A stretch of 64,000 bases of DNA from Chlorops oryzae (Eukaryota > Arthropoda > Insecta > Diptera > Chloropidae): the NCBI GenBank assembly GCA_020466095.1, contig CM035808.1, forward strand, positions 48,214,663 to 48,278,662, read 5' to 3'. The position numbers and the translations under genes are program-made. The notes under the pieces were generated by a model. The model searched no databases. It saw nothing but the letters and a program-made list of their open reading frames with translations, and was not told the origin of the DNA. This document shows, in pieces, positions 21,864-33,375 of this stretch (within the stretch, counting starts at the first letter, position 1; the number at the start of each line of letters is the position of its first letter).

Positions 21864-24800
21864 ATAAGCATATTAAGGGCAATGAGATGTTGAATATTTC
21901 AAACTATTTATATGACATGAAAAGTTGATATTGATAAGAAAATATTTTTGAAATTCAACTAAAATGTATCGTCTGAATTTGCGAAACCGGAGAGTAGTAT
22001 AAAAGAGTATAACAAAATATCTCTTTTCAAAAGCTTCTACACGCAGAAAAACTTCCGTAACATGAATTAACATAACCGAAGAAATTATCCAAACTCAAGG
22101 AAATTTTTTGTTTTGTTGAGTTAACCCTCTAATGCCACAAGGTTTTTTTTTTTCAATGAAAAGTTCAGATAAGACTAATTTCGGGTAGAGAAATAAGAAT
22201 CTGAAATAATTTTTTTTATTTTTTATTTTATGGTAATTTGTTTGAAAAAAGTCATTCTGCAGACGGAATTAGAGGGATAAAGAATTGTGTGCTCAGCTTT
22301 TTCTAATATTATGAAAGTTCGAGCTATGGAAGTTTGACTGTGAGGTTGGTTGGTTAGTGTGGCTGCCAACAAGGGTGACACACCTAGGCCTAACACGGGC
22401 CCGTTGTGATACCACGATAATGGGAAAACAAAGAAGAACAGAACAGAACAGAACAAATGACACAACCAGTGATGTACCAAAATGGGTATTTTCATCTTCG
22501 GGGTAAATTTCCGACGAAAAAACCCGGTAAATTGGGTGTTTTCGCCGGTAAAATTGGGTTTTTTTCCAACTGGTCATTTAATTTGGCGATAAAATCTTAA
22601 TAAATTGAAAATTTTTTAATAAAAGCGGAATTTACGAAAATTTATGAATTTTTTGACGGTATTTTTATTGAAAAAGTTTTTACTGACTATCGGAACTGTC
22701 CGAAAAGTCCGGGGGTTCATCATTTGAATCAACATCAGAGTGCCCATCCAACACTTCGTTGCACAGTTTAAAATTGTAGGAGAGATAAGTCAGTTTTCCT
22801 GCCCTTTCTGTAGTTAATCGATTTCGTTTCTTATTGTGTATCCATCCAAAAGTGCTAAAGGTTCTTTCCGTTTTCCATTTATGATAGTGATGTTTAAATA
22901 GTATAAAAAAACCAGGAATGAAATTTTTGATATAAAAATACATTTTTTCAGCTGTAAAATATAAAAAAAGAAAAAACCCGAATTTGGGGTGTTTTCAAGA
23001 TTTTCGGGTATCGGGTATTTTCCCGATGGTACATCACTGCACTATGGGCGGAAACCCCCAAAACAGCGGCAAAAATATGAAGGACTCTTCCAATAAGAAC
23101 GATTTTTTCGGTAAGGGGGTTTTTGGGGTCGCTGATTTCAAATCTGGTGTCAGATTTTCAAAAAACAAAATGGCTGATCCAATATGGCGGCCAAATTTTT
23201 TAAAAATAGATCTTTTTCCAAAAAACTTTATTACAAGGGGGTTTTTGGGGTCGCTGATTTCAAATCTGGTGTCAGATTTTCAAAAAACAAAATGGCTGAT
23301 CCAATATGGCGGCCAAATTTTTTAAAAATAGATCTTTTACCAAAAAACTTTATTACAAGGGGGTTTTTGGGGTCGCTGATTTCAAATCTGGTATCAGATT
23401 TTTATTACAAATCATTACTTCAACTCATAAATGAAATTTTTTAAACTATTAAAACTGTTAAATTAAGTAAATTCAATTTTATTATTTTTAACTTTTTGTT
23501 TTGTTGATGCCATTCCTTCATCACCAATACGTCCTTTCAATTTTGAAGCGACCCAATTCAAAACAGCATCATTTTCTTTGTTGTTGTCGACCCAAAATTG
23601 AAAAATTTCTGAGTTCTTAATCGTAATTGATTCTGAAAAATTATAATTTTACAGATGATCGGCACTTATCTGCAGATAATTTTATAATCATAAGAAAGAA
23701 GATACTACAGCCTTTCCAAAAATATAAAACTTTTCGACAATCCGTGACAATCCCGTTACTTCTACTCCACGAAACACAAAATTAATAAAAAGAAAAAGTC
23801 GAAAAAGATGATACACTTCAAAAGACTGCAGCACAAAAACGAAGGCAACTTTAATAAAGAGGAATTAATACTTTGTTCAACATACCTTTAGCAACACTTT
23901 CCATTATTAAAATAAATCAATCTCACAATACTTTTCAAGCAATGCGCTTTCGAATCAGAACATAATTTCATGCGTACGAAATGTCAAAACGAAGAAAACA
24001 CAAAACAACAGTTTTGACGTCCCGTAGAGCAAAAGGGTTGCCAGCTATCATATTTTTCTAATAATTTTTTTCTTATTTGAAGTATCTCAAACCTATAGGA
24101 ATAAAAATTTTTAAAAAAACAACAAAAATAAAAATGACTTTTTGCCGCAAAAACTGGTCTTTTGAACCATAGTGCACTGTTGTGTTGTGTCACACAACTA
24201 ACATTCACGTCAGAGCTAGGGGTTGAGCCCAGAGCCTCTCGCCTCGTAACTTGACATCTCAACCGACGACGCCGACTTGGCTGTGTAACTTAATTAAAAA
24301 AGAAAATAAACACAGCGTTAGATACTAATTTTATGCCAATGGAATCAGAATCGAAAACAACAAAACTTATCTATAACAAACATATTTCTTCTCCACATAA
24401 ACTTCATTCGCCGCTTTTCTTTTAATCCCTTTAGCTTTCCATGTAACAGAATTTCAAAATAGCGAATTTATTTTCCGGTCTGTCTGTCTGTCGATCCAGA
24501 GAGATTGGATTACATTTCTTTTTTTTTTTTTTTTGCTGACTAAATATGGCTTGAGATGTTTTATTTAAACAGAAATTTTCCCAAGCCGTTATCGGCCCGT
24601 CAGACCGAATGATATATTTTCGATAAATAGCGAAAAATTAATTTATTTAATGTGCGAAATCCAAAAAGGGATCAAAAATATATGTTTAGGCTTGGTCTCT
24701 TTCCGTTTCTTATCGGAATATTTTGAAATTCTTATATAATCTCCATAAACATTTATATGTCACAATAGCCCCCATTGTACTATTCGCTCTACAGATTTTG

Positions 24801-27800
24801 ATTGCTTGCCCTTTTTTGTTTTTTGTGAAATATTTTCCAAAACCATGCAAACAATTGCGACAATAATTCAATGAAGCATGACGAATTCAGACAGTGTTAA
24901 ACACGTTTCGATTATACTTATTATATAAAAAAAAAAAATTAAAATAAATAATATTCAATCCCATTTCTATTTTTACTTTCTCTTTTTATACCTTTTTTCG
25001 ATATCCCAAGACGATCTGGAAGAGTTTGTAACATCAGTGATTAGTGCGCATCGTCGAGGAATATCGATATTGGATGAATTTCAAAATACGACAAATTGGG
25101 ATTTCGGGCAGTCGTTTTTCTTCTCGACCACTCTTCTCTCCACAATCGGTGAGTGAAAATAAAATAATTTTCAATTAAGGTAATGACAAGAACTTCGATT
25201 TTCTTCCAACTGTAATTACAAAGGGGCCGTCCATATATTACATCCGAATTTTTTGATCACTTTAGACCCCCTCCTCCTCCTCCCCAAAAGTCATTCCCCA
25301 ATTCCTTTCGCAACAGTAACGATTTCAAATTATAGTAATAAAGTTTCTCTCTTTTTTTAGTTTTTCCTCTTAATCGAAACCCTTATTTTTCTGCCAGTAA
25401 AAAAATTACACCTTCATTTTACTTCTAAGAATTTATAAACGTTTTCGAAATGTTAAACTAAGAGCCAATGGCTTCCATCTTCTAACTATTAATATTAACG
25501 ACCATTACAATAAGCTTCCTGGATTTGCATTTAGACAGTGACGTTAATTACTGTGAGATAAGAAGAGCAAAAAGTAGCACAACTATCTCCCTCTCCATCA
25601 TTTTATACCCGACACACTCTGTGTCGTTTGTGTGGTTGTGTGTAACACCCAGAACCAGTCGAGATAGACCATACAAAATTTATATAGAAATGATCAGCGT
25701 GACCAGGAGATTCGATTTAGACAAGTCCGTCCGTCTGTCTGTATACAGTTTTCTTATCGAAGAATTTGAGCTATTGTGACGAAATTTGGTGTGCATGATC
25801 CGAGGACATGAGTAAGAACAAGTTCGAGAATGGATCCTCCAGTACTAGGGTCTGTTATGAATTTCACAAAAAATGCTCTAAAGCCGAAGTTTTTCAAGAT
25901 ATTTTGATGAAATCTGACGTTTGAACATATTTAAAGGCAATTAATGTGAATTCCGAAAATTTGAAAAGTGAGCGTGGCCGAATTTTTCCGAGTTTTTCGA
26001 AAATTGTCCCCTACACCCGAAATTCAAATGGGACTTGAACGAAAGTTGGCACGTACTCTTCCTTGATAGCCATAAACATCATACCCAAAAATTTACATCA
26101 TCGGTTCATTAATAAGGGTACCTCCAGCACTAGGGTCCCCAAGTAGCAAAATAGGTCGAAAATTGGTAAATTCTTACCTATATTAGGTCAGAATATTTAC
26201 TTAACCTAACCTAAATAGGTCGAAATTACGTCGATTCGACGTCGAGTCGACGTAAGTGGGGAATAGATTGGAAGTCGATTGGCGGTAATAATAGGTCATA
26301 ATAGGGCATTTCGACTTCAAAGTCAGGGCGAAAAGAAGTCCGTTTACCTAATATTAGTCGAAAAGAAGTCGCAATGACCAATTTTCGACCTAATTGGACT
26401 TATGAGTAAAACGAAAGAGAACGTAAAAGGAAACGAAAAAATTGAGAGAGAGAGTAACAGAGAAAGATATAAATACATAATATCTTACTCAGTCATTCGT
26501 ATTACTCGAAAGCAGAAATGAACGAGAGATTTTCTTCTTCGTGTGTCTTAAGAAATAAATAATAAATAAAATATGGACTTCATTAAAAATTATTTTGCGC
26601 TTAATAAGTCCCAAAAACATATGCCCGCTGAGATTTTTCGTGAAAGTGTTCCTTCTACTTCTTCATTTTTAAGGGGCTTTCTCATTGATGGAAATTAAAT
26701 AAATATTGCTTGAAAAAAATTGTTCTTCTTAAAGAAAAAACATATGCAGAAGAATAATTCTCAATTTGCCATTCGAAAAACATGGCGGAGCTCGACCTAT
26801 TTTGACCTATTTCGACTTTAAAGTCAAACCGACTATGAAGTCCAAAAATCAAGTCCGCTCGACTTTGAAGTCGAAGCATGCAACAAAATAAGTCAACTTT
26901 TGACCTTATTTTGCCCTATAAGTCAAACGGACTTTAAAGTCGAATTTTAGTCAAAAAATTGGTCTGTTTGCCTTGAAAAATTACCTAATTTGGAATTCAA
27001 AGTTAAGTCAATTTTAAGTCACTCAATAGGGAATTTTTTTTACCTATTTTCGACCAAAAATCGACTTGGAAGTCGAAGCGCCTTTGAAGTCATGAAATAG
27101 GTAGAATAGAGGAAATTTGGACCTTCGAAACGGACTTTTAAGTTAGGTCATATTTAAGGCCGGAAAATAGGTCAGAAATAGGGTATTTTCAACCAAAATA
27201 GGTCGATTCGACTTGCTGCTGGTCGAATCGCTCTATTTTGCTGCTTGGGATCTGTCACAGAAATCCCAAAACTGCCACAAAATCAGACTTTTTCGAAATA
27301 TTTGAATGAAGCTTAGAATTTGTATATTTATTTGTATATTTAATCCTCCGATAAGAATTGAAAAAATTTGGAAAATTGAGCGTGGCAAAGGGGCGGTTTT
27401 CATAAAGAAATTGAATATTATTTCTTAATGGTCCGGTTTTTGGGGCGCGGTTTAAAGATTATATAAACATGTGTGTCTGTGTCGGACAATTCATTGCCAG
27501 ACTTTCAATGGACTAATAATTACGTTAACTTTCAGGTTATGGTCACATTACACCAAAAAGTCCTCAGGGGAAAATATTTTGTATTATTTTCGCATCGATC
27601 GGAATACCATTGACGTTGGTACTTTTAAGCGCTTTGGTAGCACGTCTTCTATATCCAGCCAGTTATTTTTTGAGAATACTAATTCGTAAATATTCCTGCA
27701 AATACAGTATTCTACACATTCGTCTCACCCATTTGGGCATCATTGGTAAGGACTTCAAGCAATTCTCAATTTATTTCTTATGATCGATAGACATTTTTTT

Positions 27801-28254
27801 TTTTGAATGCAGTTGTTCTTGTTTTCGTTTTATTCTTTGCGATTCCTGCAATAATACTTGCAAGCTTGGAGGACACGTGGACTCTGTTGGATGCATTCTA
27901 CTTTTGCTTCATATCATTAACCACAATCGGACTTGGAGATCTCGTGCCTGGCGAGACTGTAGTAAACGAATATGATTCTTTGTACAAAATTACAATTTCA
28001 ATCTACCTGTTGTGCGGTAAGTCGCAATAAATCAAATAACGATTGCTCACTAAAAATTATTCATACACATATCTATATATGTGTATGTATGTATAAAAAC
28101 TAAAGGACTCGTTGGAATGGTGCTGGCTCTCACGGTGTTTTACAACATTCCACAACTCAACATTGGGAATCTATTTAAAAACGATGAAACGGAAACAGAT
28201 ACCTACAAAAATGCGAGTAGATCAACAAGATCAACTGATTCAATATTCTTGTAA
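21269..28254 (+). CDS. two-pore-domain potassium channel (KCNK/TWIK-like)
   Basis: A plasma-membrane leak potassium channel. Five exons in consistent phase give 394 residues: 21269-21752, 25011-25148, 27536-27745, 27813-28016 and 28106-28254. The start is ATG in CAAAATGG. A Cys/Asn-rich cytoplasmic N-terminus of about 110 residues precedes TM1 (about 111-131). An extracellular cap region has a possible N-glycosylation site (NTT, about 188). Pore 1 ends [16 protein letters not shown] with the GYG filter near 208-210. TM2 and TM3 follow, then pore 2 with [12 protein letters not shown] and a GLG filter at 317-319. TM4 is about 335-355, with a short Ser/Thr-rich tail. The GLG second filter resembles TWIK-type channels. 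The exon 1 donor is an unusual GG|GTGTGT; I chose it because it yields KYPLISDDLEEF, a typical K2P joint. Intron 1 (3258 bp) and intron 2 (2387 bp) are full of TEs. Confidence 0.93.
21827..21862. repeat. poly(T) tract in K2P intron 1
   Basis: About 36 consecutive T starting some 75 bp after the exon 1 donor. It could be a poly-pyrimidine slippage tract or the poly(A) tail of a minus-strand retroposon; no retroposon body was recognised. Confidence 0.8.
22467..23039 (-). mobile_element. non-autonomous hAT element with CAGTGATGTACC ends
   Basis: TIRs CAGTGATGTACCA (left) and TGGTACATCACTG (right) bound 573 bp. The interior encodes the tail of a hAT transposase on the minus strand. Near-terminal GGGTATTTTC-like repeats occur at both sides. 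No 8-bp duplication is preserved (GACACAAC versus CACTATGG). Confidence 0.75.
22680..22943 (-). pseudogene. hAT transposase C-terminal remnant
   Basis: The minus-strand frame contains [20 protein letters not shown] followed by [15 protein letters not shown], a typical hAT dimerisation-region tail in which Ser/Arg-x-FS and the NRL...KL-y spacing are conserved. A Ser/Asp-rich end follows. The upstream catalytic part is absent, so it is a fragment. Confidence 0.7.
23115..23408. repeat. tandem repeat, 122-bp unit, about 2.4 copies
   Basis: Units start at 23115, 23237 and 23359, each with GGGGGTTTTTGGGGTCGCTG. Copies 1 and 2 differ by only a few bases outside their first bases. The array lies just beyond the hAT element in K2P intron 1. 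Open frames across it (to 23444) are repeat artefacts. Confidence 0.92.
24170..24300 (-). mobile_element. possible tRNA-related SINE relic
   Basis: On the minus strand, a CCAAGTCGGCGTCGTCGGTT stretch is followed about 40 bases later by GGGCTCAACCCC, loosely resembling the A and B boxes of a Pol III promoter. The boxes are poor matches and no tail is defined, so this is weak. Confidence 0.3.
25604..27445 (+). mobile_element. dispersed element with palindromic TATACCCGACACA end (copy 1)
   Basis: Begins TATACCCGACACACTCTGTG and continues with ACCAGTCGAGATAGACCATA, GAAATGATCAG and a CCGTCCGTCTGTCTGT run, then two blocks each containing CTCCAGYACTAGGGTC. It matches the minus-strand copy at 34258-35528 and the fragment at 50400-50718. 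It is interrupted by the element at 26138-27250. The right limit is approximate. It lies in K2P intron 2. Confidence 0.7.
26138..27250. mobile_element. 1.1-kb TIR element rich in GTCGA/AATAGGTC repeats
   Basis: Ends CCCAAGTAGCAAAATAGGTC and, read inward from the right, CCCAAGCAGCAAAATAGAGC. It is inserted in the dispersed element within its CTAGGGTC|TCTGTCAC sequence, which is uninterrupted in the 34.4-kb and 35.2-kb copies. The interior consists largely of degenerate alternations of AGTCGA, GGTCGAAA, GACTTAAAGTC and AATAGGTC on both strands, around a central unique part with a GAGAGAGAG run near 26440. No transposase was found. Confidence 0.75.
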
Positions 28255-28446
28255 TTAAATTTTAGAGAAAAGTATTATTGTGATAGAGTGTAAAATTAAT
28301 TTTTAATGCGTTAAATCCGTAAGTTTATTTTGATTAAAGAAAAAACCTTACATTATCTATTGCCAAATAAACCAAGTCGCTAATGTAGCTTCACCCTGAT
28401 TAAAAATGCCATGGATAATTAATATATCTAATATTTCAGGTACATA
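28255..28446 (+). other. K2P channel 3' UTR region
   Basis: Sequence following the channel stop codon, holding the AATAAA listed next; no other feature. Confidence 0.4.
28366..28371 (+). terminator. poly(A) signal AATAAA of the K2P gene
   Basis: First canonical AATAAA after the channel stop (112 bp downstream). Confidence 0.5.
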
Positions 28447-28716
28447 CCCAGCGGGCAAAATGCTGCCTACAGAACCAATGAACCGCAACATATTTCGTAA
28501 GCCGTTGGCGGTAATGCATACGACCTCATATACCATCCCAGTATACTTTTTTTTTCGAGCGTGGCTGTTTTGTAGAGTGAACGCCTACCACCACCACACA
28601 AAGTAAGCTATTGGTGGGCAGTTCGCCTATAATCTCGTATATTTTGTGGCTATTAATATTCAGGTCGCTTACAGTCTCGTATACTTTGTAGGCGGTAGAC
28701 ACTGTTGGCCGCTGGG
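28447..28716. mobile_element. 270-bp element with CCCAGCGGSCAA ends
   Basis: Left end CCCAGCGGGCAAAATG, right end (inward) CCCAGCGGCCAACAG. The interior has repeated 'GTATACTTTGTAGGCGGTAG'-type sequence. The tips resemble those of the element at 26138 (CCCAAGTAGCAAAAT), so the two may be distantly related. No target duplication is clear. Confidence 0.5.
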
Positions 28717-29517
28717 AAAGGGACTTTAATTAAGAAGAAATTTCGAATTTTAAACTTAAAAATTCCCATGTAAAGATAAATTACCGAAATCAAATTTGAC
28801 AGCGTTATGCACTTAATTTGTTAAAAAAAAATTTCTTCTTTTTCTTTATTTTTAAATTTATGAAAAGTCGCACAAAAAATGCAGCGACTCTTTGGTCTAT
28901 CAAAAATTATCAGACACCAGACGCTGACATGTTTACTTCAAGACCGGTATCACAAGCCAAGAATATTCTTTCTGCTTTGTCATAAAAATATGCATTTCGA
29001 TAATATAAGGCTGGCTATTGAAGATAAAGTTGAAAGACCTTTAGCATCTGCTGAGATTTGTGTTTTCCTTTTTTTTATTTTATTTTTTTTTTTTTTTTGT
29101 TTTGTCCGACGAATCAAATATGGAGCTGCAAATCATGCGAATAACTGCAATGAGGAATTTCTTTGATAGCGAGTGCAGAAATAAGTTTTATTAAAATTCT
29201 TATTAATATTTATTTATATATTGTTGTCGTTGAATATCCGATGAGACATCCCTCACAGTTTGGTGGATATGTCGATCATTACGATTGGCTTCACATCTTT
29301 TGTATACATTTCCCAGTCGGTTTTGGATTTTTGTGTGTACAAAGATTTGAAGAATTCAAATTCCTAGAGTGCTGAATTGCAAGAAGTAACATTGCGTTCT
29401 TCACATTTCCAATCGCTTCACTGTCGCCCCACTCGATTGCGATGCAGCATTTTTTGACATGAATAGAGTTTTGAAAAACCAAAACGGAAGATATCGTTAA
29501 AACATGAAATTGATTGT
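28717..29517. other. intergenic, poly(T)-rich, nothing identified
   Basis: AT-rich DNA with a T tract near 29079-29098; short frames here look non-coding. Confidence 0.35.
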
Positions 29518-29520
29518 TAA

Positions 29521-30047
29521 GTCGTCGTTCATACTATGAGACAAGACAAGCGAGAGACACGGTGGTTGTTGGCAAGGGACGTTCGGGGTAGAGAGAGGGG
29601 TACGTGTCTTACGTACTCGACGACACGCTTTGTGCTTGTCCTTCTCATCATAAAAATAGTGCTGCCATATTTGGGTAAATATTCTCTTCTTATGAAGAAG
29701 CATATTAACAGAATTCCGAAATAATTTAAAAAGCTAACTTATAAGTATTTAATACGAGAAATTTTAGAGAATAGCGGACACTTTTTCAAAAAACTACCTG
29801 TGAACCAACATATGTTGACAAAAACCGCGATAATAATTTATTTCTCTTATTTCAAGAGCTTAGGGGATTTTTAATTCAGATAGTAGGTATTTCAAAATAT
29901 TTTTTCTGGCAGCACTGTATAAAACCAGTTTCTTCTTCTATTTCAAATGTCGCAGAGACAATTTTTACTAGTATGAACACGAATAAGACACCAAAAGAGA
30001 ATTCACCGTGTCTCTCGCTTGTCTTGTCTCATAGTATGAACGACGAC
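29521..30047. mobile_element. MITE with long perfect TIRs, TAA target duplication
   Basis: Outer GTCGTCGTTCATACTATGAG and its complement start TIRs of over 40 bp that reach the CGGTG/CACCG motif. They are flanked by TAA (29518-29520, 30048-30050). Partial copies of one end occur at about 46010-46117 and 54295-54405. The interior has no transposase. The 3-bp TWA duplication suggests PIF/Harbinger. Confidence 0.85.
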
Positions 30048-30050
30048 TAA

Positions 30051-30499
30051 CATGAAAATAAAAAGCGGACTTACCCTTCGATCATTGGCTTAATTATTTA
30101 TTTTATATTGCTTTTCGATGCCAAAATATGGATTCAGACATAGGTTTCTTATTTCCTCTTGAAATTTCAATTAAAAATTTGATCGTTGCTTTAAGGTAAG
30201 TGTTCATCATCAACAAATTGTTAAGAAGACGGGAAGTGAATTTGTAAAATATTTACAAGATAATAAAAAAAATATTCCCTAAAAAATTGCATTTGCTGAT
30301 ATTGCATCCTTCCTATCAGAGACTGAAAATAACAGTTTCAATGTCTTTCAAAATTTGAAAAAGCAAGGACATAAAATTGTCGTACAGAAATCTTTTCGAT
30401 GTCATTGTGATATTCAGGACATTCTCTATACGAATCCGGGATGCATTTTATTTTCCTAACTTTTTTAGAAAAAGTCCAATATTATTTGGTAAATACTGA
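30051..30499. other. intergenic, nothing identified
   Basis: AT-rich sequence without a supportable gene or element. Confidence 0.35.
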
Positions 30500-30989
30500 C
30501 TTTTAGTTTTTCAGTTAAACAATAACAGTTAAACTGGGCCAAATATTTTTTTTTTTGGTAAAAATAAAAGGCTTTGCCAAATAACAAATAAACCGTTACT
30601 CCAATTTAAATAAATTTGATATCAATTGATAGGTCTCAGTTTCTAGAATCCAAAAATACATCTGTGGTCTTATGGAAGAGTAGCTTAAGTCGACTTAAGC
30701 TTAAAATGAGTTATTAATACCACTGAATTCCCTTCAAAGAGACGCATCATTAGGTAAAACCCTTGTCTCCGTAACATTCTTCTAGGAAAAGTGGTTAACA
30801 CAGAAACGTCCAATGATTATCGAATTCTGTATTTTTGGATTCTAGAAACTGAGACCTATCAATTGATATCAAATTTATTTAAATTGGAGTAACGGTTTAT
30901 TTGTTATTTGGCAAAGCCTTTTATTTTTACCAAAAAAAAAAAATATTTGGCCCAGTTTAACTGTTATTGTTTGACTGAAAAAATAAAAG
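30500..30989. mobile_element. fold-back element, about 160-bp near-perfect arms
   Basis: Arms at 30500-30660 and 30828-30989 are almost exact inverted copies with a 167-bp loop. Landmarks are CAGTTAAACTGGGCC near the outside and TCAATTGATAGGTCTCAG near the loop. Differences are mostly in the length of T/A runs. The loop has no evident gene. Confidence 0.92.
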
Positions 30990-33090
30990 TTAATATTTTA
31001 CAGTAATTTTTTTTTTTCAAATAAAATACAAGTCAAAAAATAACTTTTTTTTTGTAATTTTTACTATAAAAGTCATAACTGGTTCGGTCCCTGCTTCCTA
31101 TCAATCAAAAGAGCTTTAACGTGCTAAAAAAAGGCTGTGCAACTGGTTGTCGATATTCAGTACTCTTAAAAATGCGCGCTTTATCCATAATTTCATCTAT
31201 TTTTAACTACAATGACCAATTGAATAACATTTTCAAGTCTTCAAAGATGCAGAGACTACATATTTTTTAATAAATTTATTGATTGCTAATATTTATTTCA
31301 GCGACTTAAGATGGCGTAACGATTTCTTGTATATTGAGAAGCAATTCTCAAACATATCATTAAATATGATCGTGCGTTCATAATTTTATGTACAAAAACT
31401 TCAAAATATTTTATTTGATCAGGGAATAAAATTTATCAAACATTTCAACTAAGAACGAACCACTTAATTTTTTCTAAACTATCTTTAATAAAGATTCTTT
31501 ATACGAGTTCAAGTTCGAAGAATTATTTTCTTAAAATTTTTATCTACTTTGCTTTCTTTATATTTTTGGTACATCATACCAAAACTCATGTATAAATTTT
31601 ATAAATATAATCTTTGAACAATAAAAATTCTTTTCCGCTACAGAAACGTATTAGACACTGAGAACTTAAGTATGAATACTTTTTTTTTTACATTTAAAGA
31701 ATGAGATTTTTTACCATAAGATTTTACGGGACACCAAATTTATAAGACGTTATAATGTTTTTAATCGCTCTAACGTAACGAACTGTCGCTATATTCTACT
31801 TAACATTCAACATAAAACTCACTGAACTTCTAATGAATACTTAAAAAATTATTGAAAATTTTATCAAAGATTAGTGGAACATGGGAGACAGTAAAATATA
31901 CACTCCCAAAAATAGGATTGCAATCCAATATTTGCATATTTCCTGAAAATAAGCATAATAAGTTCATATAATTTTAGCTAACAGCTCTTAACTCTTCAAA
32001 GATGAAGTTCCAATTAAAGAATAGGTACTGTCTCAGTTGAGATTTTTCTGAAATACCATGAATGAATTATGTTTTTTGTAGAAATTCTCAAATTGTTATT
32101 CTTTTCTGGAGTATAAATGCTGAAACAATAGGTACCCTTTTGATATAGCAGCCATTAAAAAGCACTTAATTTATTGCTGCTAAATGAGAAGTACTTTTAT
32201 TGGCAGGGCTTATGCCCATTGCCCAGGGATTGATTTATATATAAAACGAGTTATAAATAATTGTACAAGGTTTAACAAAATTTTAAAATTCGAGATATAT
32301 TTTCAAAGTAGTCCCGAAGGGGTCATGCCGTTTCGTTTAGACTGTCTAAGCAGTTTGTGAAGCAGTATGTAGGTATGAATATGCACACACCTGCTTTCTT
32401 GCAGATGAAGACACTGCTAGATAATTTACTCAATTCTTTTTTTGAACACGTCCATTTCCTTTACTTAGACACATTAAAAGACTCGATCGGTTTGTTGAAA
32501 CTGCTTGCCTTCCCTATTTTAAAATAAACACTTCCTTAGTGGTATATATTTTATATTGCTTTTAAAAGTTTACTGGAAAATTAAACAAGAAAATTACACT
32601 TTTACATAAAATTAAACTTGAATGAACATAAAAATAATTCAATTCGTCGTTAAATAAACAAGAAAAAAACGATCAAACACATTTAACTCAACTTCATGAT
32701 TTCGAGAAGCACATCGCGACAAATAAATTGAAAATTTGACTCTAATATGGGTTCAAAAATATCAAATTGAAATGTCACGACAGAAAACAAGAAACTACAA
32801 TTTACATTTTTACATTAATAATCCGAAATTAAAATTAATGAAATAATCAAATATACATTTTCAAATTAATGTATAGAAATTGTGATTTTTTGTTGCGGTT
32901 GCGGTTGTGGTAGTTGTTTTTGTTATTGTTATTACTGCTTATAACGTTTGCCTCTTAATTTTTAACTACTTCTAACTTTAAACTTTAAAGTTGTTTAATG
33001 CTTAGAGATGATGTGCTTACGCTAAAATATCTTAATTCGAATTTAATGAGTAATCATTTCGCTAATGCATCCGATCTTTTCTGTAAGCTT
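30990..33090. other. intergenic; probable 3' UTR side of the minus-strand gene
   Basis: About 2 kb of AT-rich DNA with no gene. The part next to 33091 should include the 3' UTR of the polyQ gene; a GGTTGCGGTTGTGG tract lies near 32895. Confidence 0.4.
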
Positions 33091-33337
33091 TTATTTTCGA
33101 CTTCTCGTTGGTCGACTGGCATTGGCAGCGGCGCTGGTGCTCTGGGAACTGCCGTTAGCTGTTGAATTTTCATTTTCAACTTGTGTTGTTACAGTTACGG
33201 ATGCGATTGTTGCCGTTGATGTTGTTGTTGACGACGACAATGGGACTGCATTGGCATCGGTTGCAGCCACAGGACTGTGTCTTTCTGCTGTTGGCTTTTT
33301 ATTGGTCGTTGCTTCGACAATTGGAGGTTCTGAAGAA

Positions 33338-33375
<38 letters not shown>

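Noticed and set aside
22984..23444. Overlapping frames with repeated [17 protein letters not shown] peptides
   Set aside because: Products of the 122-bp tandem repeat and the hAT end, not a gene.
25222..25300. GGGGCCGTCCATATATTACA motif, like one end of a known insect MITE type
   Set aside because: No partner end or target duplication was found in the window.
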